From Rhizobium sp. Q54 (GTDB taxonomy: Bacteria; Bacteroidota; Bacteroidia; Flavobacteriales; Flavobacteriaceae), in assembly GCA_943324395.2 (NCBI GenBank), contig CALPLL020000144.1, positions 1 to 5,072 on the forward strand: a stretch of DNA of 5,072 nt. Reading direction: 5' to 3'. A program made the translations under genes and the position numbers. Below, piece after piece: positions 1-5,072 of this stretch (positions are counted from its first letter, which is position 1; every line of letters starts with the position of its first letter). The notes beneath the pieces were generated by a model. The model did not search any database. It was not told the DNA's origin and saw only the letters and a list, made by a program, of their open reading frames with translations.

Positions 1-1389
1 CCTAAAATTGATTCTTATTTGAAAGCGGAACAATATAAATTGAAATCATATGAAGTTGATTTGTATTTAAAACCTACGGATATTACTATTTCTAAAAACG
101 AAATTGTTGCTTTGTCAGGAAATACAGGAGGTTCTGATGGGCCGCATTTGCATTTTGAAATACGAGATTCTCAAACCGAAAAAATTATTAATCCAATTTT
201 TTTTGGGTTTGACACCGTTATATTTGATACTCAAAAACCTGTAATTACGAATTTGTTTGTTTACCCATTGGATGAAATTTCTGTTGTAAATAAATCAAAA
301 AATCCTTTTATGATTAATTTGTCTTTGCAAAAAGATGGAAACTATAATTGTGATAAAATTATTGCAAAAGGTCCCATTGGCTTTGGTATTAATACCTATG
401 ATTTGTCTGATTTATCCTGGGATAGAAATGGCGTTTATAAAGTAGAAACTTTTCTAAACGGTAAAATTATTTATGGATATCAATTTGACACCTATGCATT
501 TGATCAAATGCGATATGTAAACGCATTAATTGACTATGAAAGATACAAAAAAACGGGTCAAAGAGTTCAAAAATTATTTATGAAAACTCCATTTCCTCTA
601 AGTATTATAAATAAATACGATGAAAATGGCAAGATAGCTGTTTCTCAAAGTACCAATATGAATTACAGAATTGAAGTATCTGATTTTCATTCCAATAAAA
701 CGACCATTTCAATTCCAATTGAATTCTCTAATGATGAAGCATCAGATACTTTAAAAGTTAAAAAAACCAAGTATATTATTAAATCAGATAAAGAGTACAA
801 TTTTGAAAAAGGGAATTGGTCATTTTATGTTCCAAAAGGTACTTTTTATGATGATTTTTATTTGAATTTTGAAGAAAAAGAAAATTCATTGTACTTAGAT
901 AATGAGAATATTCCAGTTCATTCTAATTTTTTGGTTTCAGTTGTTGATTCAATTTCTTCTAAAGAGGACAAAGAAAAAATGTTTATTGGATCAATCGAGG
1001 ATAAAAAAATTAATTTCAATTATACCAAATTAAAAGACAATACGTTTTCTACCTACACCAAGAATTGGGGAAAATTTTCATTGATAAAAGATGTTGTTCC
1101 TCCAACAATTAAAATAGCTAAAAGCGTTGAAAGCAAATGGATTAGCGATAAAAAATCAATTGAGTTTACTATATCAGATGCTTTATCAGGAATTAAAACA
1201 TATGATGGATATTTAAACGGAAATTGGATTTTATTCGAATATGATTATAAAACAAAAAAAATAGTTCACTATTTTGAAGATGGAATTGTTGCTGAAGGGC
1301 ATAACAATTTAAAAGTAGTTGTTACCGATAATGTTGGAAATTCTGCTATCTTTGAAACACAATTTTTTAGAAGTCAAATAAAAAAATAA
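1..1389 (+). CDS. M23 (LytM-type) family metallopeptidase, 3' part, with Ig-like C-terminal region
   Basis: The reading frame is open from the first base of the window, so the true start and N-terminus lie to the left; 462 residues are visible. M23 enzymes are zinc endopeptidases that usually cut peptidoglycan cross-links in the periplasm. The end of the catalytic domain is clear: SGNTGGSDGPHLHFEIRD ends at visible residue 56, with the HxH motif (His49, His51; bases 145-153), one zinc ligand and one catalytic histidine in this family. The other zinc ligands (His and Asp of the N-terminal half) lie outside, so activity cannot be judged. NPIFFGF marks the domain end. About 395 further residues look beta-rich. 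The last ~100 form an Ig-like unit starting with DVVPPTIKI and ending with DNVGNSAIF, an arrangement common in Bacteroidota M23 proteins. No T9SS C-terminal sorting signal is seen, so a periplasmic location is inferred. The receptor gene follows 6 nt downstream. An inactive LytM regulator is the alternative if the missing ligands are absent. Confidence 0.93.
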   Translation, partial: PKIDSYLKAEQYKLKSYEVDLYLKPTDITISKNEIVALSGNTGGSDGPHLHFEIRDSQTEKIINPIFFGFDTVIFDTQKPVITNLFVYPLDEISVVNKSKNPFMINLSLQKDGNYNCDKIIAKGPIGFGINTYDLSDLSWDRNGVYKVETFLNGKIIYGYQFDTYAFDQMRYVNALIDYERYKKTGQRVQKLFMKTPFPLSIINKYDENGKIAVSQSTNMNYRIEVSDFHSNKTTISIPIEFSNDEASDTLKVKKTKYIIKSDKEYNFEKGNWSFYVPKGTFYDDFYLNFEEKENSLYLDNENIPVHSNFLVSVVDSISSKEDKEKMFIGSIEDKKINFNYTKLKDNTFSTYTKNWGKFSLIKDVVPPTIKIAKSVESKWISDKKSIEFTISDALSGIKTYDGYLNGNWILFEYDYKTKKIVHYFEDGIVAEGHNNLKVVVTDNVGNSAIFETQFFRSQIKK

Positions 1390-1398
1390 ATTTACTTG
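1375..1398 (+). promoter_or_regulatory. A-rich translation start region with TTG start of the TonB-dependent receptor
   Basis: The receptor frame is closed by the peptidase stop TAA (1387-1389), and the only plausible start after it is TTG at 1396-1398. No in-frame ATG occurs until about residue 98, which would remove the whole signal peptide. No Shine-Dalgarno sequence is present; the leader is nearly pure A/T, with A at -6, -12 and -13 relative to the start. This fits what is known of Bacteroidota, where A-rich leaders replace the SD interaction. Translational coupling to the preceding stop, 6 nt away, is likely but inferred. Confidence 0.6.
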
Positions 1399-3864
1399 AA
1401 AATCAAAAATCTACTTTTTACAATAGCGTTATTATTCATTGGAAATTTTGTTTTTGCACAATTTGCTAGGGTAAAAGGAATTATTTTAGATGAAAATAAT
1501 AACCCCGTTGAAAATGTAAATATATCCTATCAAACAAAATCTACCATTACCAATTCCAACGGTTTTTATTCTTTTACGGTTCCAGCCAATAAAAAAATTA
1601 CCCTCATTTTTACCCATATTTCCTTAAAAAAAACCACCGCAACTTTAGAATTGAAGGCCAATGAGGACTTTGAATTTAATGTTACCATGAATGACAATGC
1701 AGAGCAAATGGGGGAGGTTATTGTTACTGCAAAAAACAGAAAACGCATTCAAGGAATAACTATTATTGAACCTGAAATGATTCGAAGAATTCCTGGTGCT
1801 AATGCTGGAGTAGAAAATATTTTGAAAACACTACCCGGTGTGTATTCCAATAATGAATTGAGTACTCAATATGCTGTTCGTGGTGGTAATTATGATGAAA
1901 ATTTGGTTTATGTAAATGAAGTTGAAGTTTATCGTCCTTTTTTAGTTCGATCTGGCCAACAGGAAGGATTAAGTTTTACCAATACCGATTTAGTTCAAAA
2001 TGTGGATTTTTCTGCAGGTGGTTTCCAATCTAAATATGGTGATAAATTATCATCGGTTTTAGATATAACTTATCGTCGTCCAACAAAATTTGGTATCGCT
2101 GCCGAAGCTAGTCTTTTGGGAGGTAGTTTGGCATTAGATGCCGTTTCAAAAAATCAAAAATGGTCAGCAATTACGGGTTTTCGTTACAGAGATAATAGTT
2201 TATTGGTAAACAGTCAACAAACAGAAACTAATTTTAAACCAACCTTTGCAGATCTTCAAACGAATATCATTTATAATGCTTCAACCAAGTGGCAATGGAG
2301 TTTTTTAGGGAATATTTCTCAAAATAAATACAACTATAAACCAATTTCTAGACAAACTAACTTTGGTACAATAAACGAACCAATTGCTTTACAAGTTTAT
2401 TATGAAGGTCAAGAAAAAGACAAATACGACACTTATTTTGGAGCTTTTAAAACTACCTATAAACCTTCAGATAATTTCACAATTAAATTCATAGCTTCCG
2501 CCTATCATACATTAGAACAAGAATATTTTGACATATTTGCAGGCTATTTTTTAGGTGAAGTGGATTCCAATATTGGTTCTGAAAATTTCGGTGGTGTAAC
2601 TTATAGTCGTGCAATTGGAACTCAATTAAATCATGCTAGAAACGATTTAGATGCCTTAATTGTAAATGCTGAGGTTAAAGGGTTTCATGATATTAAAAAA
2701 AATCAAGTTGAATGGGGCTTTAAATATACTCGTGAAGATATTCGTGATCGAGTAGTGGAGTGGGAAGTTATCGATTCTGCAGGTTTTTCAATAAATCCGC
2801 CACATTTGAATTTACCAATAAATGATCAACCTTATCATCCTTATATTGGGCCATTAGTACCTTTTCAAAACGTTAGAGCTTTAAATTTTGCAACTATAGA
2901 TAGACTCTCTGGATTTGTTCAATTAAATAGAAAAACCAAGTTAGGAAATCATGATGTTTGGTTTAATATAGGAACTAGAATGCACCAATGGAAAGTAAAT
3001 GGTGCAAAACAAGTTGGAAAAAGCCAAATAGAATTCAGTCCAAGAGCCCAAATTGCTATAAAACCCGACTGGGAAAAAGACATGGTATTCCGATTTTCAA
3101 CCGGTTTGTATGTTCAGCCACCTTCGTATCGGGAACTCAGAGATTCCTCCGGTACAGTTCTTCCTAACGTAAAAGCTCAAAAATCCATTCATTTTGTATT
3201 TAGTAGCGATTACAGTTTTAAAATGTGGAATCGTCCTTTCAAATTGGTTTCTGAAGCCTATTATAAAATATTAAATAATGTTAATCCATATACTTTAGAT
3301 AATGTCCGAATTCGATATGCTGCCGATAATAATGCAGTTGCATTTGCTCAAGGTTTGGATTTACGATTAAACGGAGAATTTGTTCCTGGTACTGAATCTT
3401 GGTTTAGTTTCGGGTATTTAAAAACCCAAGAAAACATTGATAATAAAGGTTATATTTCTAGACCAACCGACCAAACATTAAAATTTGGAATTCTATTTCA
3501 AGATTACATGCCGAATCTTCCAAGTGTAAAATTATATTTGAATTTGGTATACAATACAGGACTTCCCGGAGGTTCTCCATCTTATGCTGATCCTTATTTA
3601 TACCAAAATAAAATGCGAGATTATCGTCGTGTTGATGTAGGATTTTTTAAGGTATTTACCGATAATAATAAGAAATTAAGAACAGGTCATTGGCTTAAAA
3701 AATTCAAAGATTTATCAGCTGGAATGGAAATCTTTAATTTGTTTAATAACATGAACGCAATTACTAATACCTGGGTTCGAGACGTTTATACAAAAAATCA
3801 ATATGGAATCCCGAATTATATGACTACAAGGGTTTTCAACTTTAAAATAGCGGCAAAATTCTAA
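1396..3864 (+). CDS. TonB-dependent outer-membrane receptor with carboxypeptidase-regulatory-like N-terminal domain
   Basis: Complete 822-residue receptor, expected to take up an unknown ligand through the outer membrane using TonB-ExbBD energy. A signal peptide (Lys-rich start, hydrophobic core, VFA then Gln22) predicts cleavage after Ala21 and supports the TTG start. Residues ~26-100 form a carboxypeptidase-D regulatory-like beta-sandwich (VKGIILDENNNPVENV, then SNGFYSF). MGEVIVTAKN (105-114) resembles the Bacteroidota TonB-box region. The plug spans ~117-230, with LKTLPGVY, AVRGGNYDENLVYV and GGFQSKYGDKLSSVLDI. The rest is a beta barrel with alternating aromatic strands, ending in a terminal Phe (FNFKIAAKF) as expected for BAM-dependent insertion. 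It is shorter than typical SusC proteins (about 1000 residues) and has no adjacent susD, so it belongs with the smaller CarboxypepD_reg-containing receptors. It is probably co-transcribed with the upstream M23 gene. The substrate cannot be assigned. No frameshift or internal stop is seen. Confidence 0.95.
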   Translation: MKIKNLLFTIALLFIGNFVFAQFARVKGIILDENNNPVENVNISYQTKSTITNSNGFYSFTVPANKKITLIFTHISLKKTTATLELKANEDFEFNVTMNDNAEQMGEVIVTAKNRKRIQGITIIEPEMIRRIPGANAGVENILKTLPGVYSNNELSTQYAVRGGNYDENLVYVNEVEVYRPFLVRSGQQEGLSFTNTDLVQNVDFSAGGFQSKYGDKLSSVLDITYRRPTKFGIAAEASLLGGSLALDAVSKNQKWSAITGFRYRDNSLLVNSQQTETNFKPTFADLQTNIIYNASTKWQWSFLGNISQNKYNYKPISRQTNFGTINEPIALQVYYEGQEKDKYDTYFGAFKTTYKPSDNFTIKFIASAYHTLEQEYFDIFAGYFLGEVDSNIGSENFGGVTYSRAIGTQLNHARNDLDALIVNAEVKGFHDIKKNQVEWGFKYTREDIRDRVVEWEVIDSAGFSINPPHLNLPINDQPYHPYIGPLVPFQNVRALNFATIDRLSGFVQLNRKTKLGNHDVWFNIGTRMHQWKVNGAKQVGKSQIEFSPRAQIAIKPDWEKDMVFRFSTGLYVQPPSYRELRDSSGTVLPNVKAQKSIHFVFSSDYSFKMWNRPFKLVSEAYYKILNNVNPYTLDNVRIRYAADNNAVAFAQGLDLRLNGEFVPGTESWFSFGYLKTQENIDNKGYISRPTDQTLKFGILFQDYMPNLPSVKLYLNLVYNTGLPGGSPSYADPYLYQNKMRDYRRVDVGFFKVFTDNNKKLRTGHWLKKFKDLSAGMEIFNLFNNMNAITNTWVRDVYTKNQYGIPNYMTTRVFNFKIAAKF

Positions 3865-3872
3865 ATTAGAAT
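3858..3872. repeat. 15-nt inverted repeat spanning the overlapping convergent stops
   Basis: ATTCTAA-A-TTAGAAT is a perfect palindrome with 7-nt arms around one central base, lying exactly over the stop codons of the receptor (TAA, 3862-3864) and the DUF2971 gene (TAG on the minus strand, 3863-3861). As RNA it could form only about a 5-bp A/T-rich stem with a 5-nt loop, and no T-run follows on either strand. It is therefore at best a weak bidirectional terminator. A palindrome of this size is expected about once by chance in 5 kb of such AT-rich DNA; only its position is suggestive. Confidence 0.3.
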
Positions 3873-4562
3873 ATCACTTTCAAGGTCGGATTTTTCAATT
3901 TTGAAATCGAATCCCAATCGCTGAACGAGTTCAATCACTAAATTTTTATACCAGTTTTCGGATTTTGGATGGATATATATTTTCTCAATTAATTGGTTGA
4001 TATCAACATCGATTTTCAAACCATTATCAATTTTTAAATCAAAGGAAGTTACGTCAGTAATTATTCGAATTTCACGTTCATATTGAAAACTCTTACGTTT
4101 AAATAAAAAAGGGAAAAAAGTATTGTCAAATGGGATATATTCTTTTTTGTAATCAATATAATTTACTTCTCCTATATGTTGATCATAAGTTTTATCCAAA
4201 TTTAATGCCTCTTGAATTCTTCCTACTGTAGATTGAATTGCCAAACCTTCACTTTTTTGGGTGAAAATTTGCCACATGGCAAATGATTCATATTCATTAA
4301 TATGCCAGCTGCTAATCACTACATTTTCACGATGTGATTTATAATAATCTAAAAATGCAGGGTTGTTTATGGATAATTTTCGAATTTCTTCAAATGTAGG
4401 CTCGCTAAATGTCCCTTCATATTGGTCTTCAAATTTATCTGAACGAGAAAGAAATAATTTTCTATAAAGTAGTAAATCAACAAATTTTGACAAATCCAAA
4501 TACTTCCAAACAATGGTGTCCGGATCTTCAGGTAGCTTGATGTTTTTGTCGTTGATAAACAA
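3861..4562 (-). CDS. DUF2971 domain-containing protein of unknown function
   Basis: Complete 233-residue, apparently cytoplasmic protein: no signal peptide, membrane segment or cysteine is seen. The pattern matches the DUF2971 family as I remember it. An opening WKYLDLSKFVDLLLYRKLFLS (residues 19-39) leads into SRSDKFEDQYEG (39-50, in place of the usual FxDxxEG-type motif). Then come SSW (84-86) with ES...MWQIF (92-100) and EGLAIQ (105-110), VNYIDY (133-138), and a KRKSFQYEREIRII block (155-168) whose Lys/Glu/Arg residues are the most conserved part of the family. The biochemical function is not established. The TTG start (4562-4560) lies 27 nt after the ABC exporter stop on the same strand, so co-transcription is likely. 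Its stop overlaps the receptor stop in CTAA. Base composition resembles its neighbours, with no clear sign of recent transfer. Family members often sit in variable or accessory loci, but no defence gene is visible here. Confidence 0.85.
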   Translation of the reverse strand: MFINDKNIKLPEDPDTIVWKYLDLSKFVDLLLYRKLFLSRSDKFEDQYEGTFSEPTFEEIRKLSINNPAFLDYYKSHRENVVISSWHINEYESFAMWQIFTQKSEGLAIQSTVGRIQEALNLDKTYDQHIGEVNYIDYKKEYIPFDNTFFPFLFKRKSFQYEREIRIITDVTSFDLKIDNGLKIDVDINQLIEKIYIHPKSENWYKNLVIELVQRLGFDFKIEKSDLESDILI

Positions 4563-4589
4563 TTTACAGAATTTAATAGTTTTATTATT
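4560..4589 (-). promoter_or_regulatory. A/T-rich intergenic leader and TTG start of the DUF2971 gene
   Basis: The 27-nt gap between the exporter stop (TAA, 4592-4590) and the TTG start (4562-4560) is A/T-rich with a single G and two C on the minus strand. It contains no Shine-Dalgarno sequence. The start has A at -1 to -3 and at -12. The next in-frame Met is at residue 96, inside the conserved domain, so the TTG is the best start; it leaves 18 residues before the family homology begins. An ATT at 4577-4575, still in frame, is a less likely alternative. No Bacteroidota-type promoter (TTTG, then TAnnTTTG) is seen in this gap. Confidence 0.5.
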
Positions 4590-5072
4590 TTACTCAAAAC
4601 TTTGCATTGAGACCAGCTTGTTGTAGGTTCCATTTAAAGTAATTAGTTCGTCGTGTGTTCCTTGTTCTACTATTTTTCCTTTATGTAAAACCACTATTTT
4701 ATCTGCTTTTTGAATCGTAGAAAGTCGGTGCGCAATTACAATTGACGTTCTATTTTGCATCATATTTTCCAATGCAACTTGAACAAATTTTTCACTCTCT
4801 GTGTCCAATGCTGACGTTGCTTCGTCCAAAATCATAATCGGTGGATTTTTCAAAACCGCACGTGCAATTGATAATCTTTGTTTTTGACCGCCTGAAAGTT
4901 TGTTTCCGCTGTCGCCAATATTGGTGTAAATGCCGTTTGGTAAATCTTTTACAAATTCGTAGGCATTAGCTATTTTCAAAGCTTCAATTATTTCTTCATC
5001 GGTAGCATCTAATTTACCAAGTGAAATATTTGCTTTTATGGTATCGTTAAATAAAATGCTGTCTTGAGTAAC
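4590..5072 (-). CDS. ABC transporter ATP-binding/permease protein (MsbA-like exporter), C-terminal part of the nucleotide-binding domain
   Basis: The frame is open to the right edge; 160 residues are visible and the transmembrane domain and Walker A are outside. The visible part begins in the Q-loop ([12 protein letters not shown], Gln3). It continues with the ABC signature LSGGQKQR (59-66; LSGGQ at bases 4884-4898), Walker B IMILDE with catalytic Glu84, the D-loop SALD (87-90) and the H-loop IAHRLST with His115 (4728-4730). The tail [14 protein letters not shown] is typical of exporters. All ATPase motifs in view are intact. The pattern is that of type IV (MsbA/LmrA-like) exporters, which have a fused permease and ATPase of about 600 residues and move lipids, drugs or peptides out of the cytoplasm. 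The flavobacterial ending KLVSMQSFE fits this. The substrate, and whether it is a true MsbA, cannot be told from this half-domain. The DUF2971 gene follows 27 nt downstream. Confidence 0.93.
   Translation of the reverse strand, partial: VTQDSILFNDTIKANISLGKLDATDEEIIEALKIANAYEFVKDLPNGIYTNIGDSGNKLSGGQKQRLSIARAVLKNPPIMILDEATSALDTESEKFVQVALENMMQNRTSIVIAHRLSTIQKADKIVVLHKGKIVEQGTHDELITLNGTYNKLVSMQSFE

Noticed and set aside
1347..1354. TATCTTTG, matching the Bacteroidota -7 promoter consensus TAnnTTTG, 41 nt before the receptor start.
   Set aside because: The nearest TTG elements upstream lie about 10 or 25 nt away, outside the usual spacing of about 17-23 nt. Such a short A/T-rich motif is expected by chance at least once in this window, and the 6-nt gene spacing suggests no separate promoter is needed.
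1566..1748. 60-codon minus-strand reading frame opposite the receptor N-terminal domain.
   Set aside because: It is antisense to a well-supported conserved domain, and its hydrophobic look follows from the complementary codons; no start signal or motif supports it.
1396..3864. Idea that the receptor is a SusC-type glycan importer.
   Set aside because: At 822 residues it is shorter than usual SusC proteins, and a DUF2971 gene on the opposite strand, not susD, follows directly.
3922..3933. Short inverted repeat TGAACGAGTTCA downstream of the receptor stop, considered as a plus-strand terminator.
   Set aside because: Only about four base pairs with a small loop, A/T-containing, no directly following T-run, and inside the DUF2971 coding sequence.
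4428..4435. TAnnTTTG match on the minus strand inside the DUF2971 gene.
   Set aside because: It lies inside the coding region with no gene starting downstream on that strand; it fits chance.
4367..4633. 88-codon minus-strand reading frame bridging the exporter and DUF2971 genes.
   Set aside because: It is an out-of-frame shadow of both genes, with a low-complexity translation lacking any recognisable domain; both overlapped frames have clear family motifs.

Overview
The window looks like chromosomal DNA from a member of the Bacteroidota, most likely a Flavobacterium-like Flavobacteriia. The reasons are a strongly AT-rich base composition in all genes (judged by eye, not computed), no Shine-Dalgarno sequences ahead of the starts, and a TonB-dependent receptor with the phylum-typical N-terminal carboxypeptidase-regulatory-like domain. 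The proteins also carry sequence motifs usual for flavobacterial M23 peptidases and MsbA-type exporters. The window is almost entirely coding: four genes, two cut by the window edges, with only 6 and 27 nt between neighbours on the same strand.

Left half, plus strand (1-3864): the C-terminal 462 codons of an M23 (LytM-type) metallopeptidase with a long beta-rich/Ig-like tail are followed after 6 nt by a complete 822-residue TonB-dependent outer-membrane receptor. The spacing suggests one operon. The peptidase would act in the periplasm on peptidoglycan, and the receptor would import an unknown ligand through the outer membrane. No SusD partner is seen, so this is not a classical SusC/SusD glycan pair.

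Right half, minus strand (3861-5072): the C-terminal 160 codons of the nucleotide-binding domain of an MsbA-like ABC exporter enter from the right edge. They are followed after 27 nt by a 233-residue DUF2971-family protein of unknown function, probably co-transcribed with the exporter gene. The two transcription units converge, and the stop codons of the receptor and DUF2971 genes overlap in the tetranucleotide CTAA. No space is therefore left for an ordinary intergenic terminator.

Both complete genes appear to start with TTG, and each is in the same reading frame as the upstream gene with only one stop codon between them. I see no RNA gene, CRISPR array, insertion sequence or phage gene. The DUF2971 gene is the only part without an assignable role; the rest is ordinary envelope and transport machinery.
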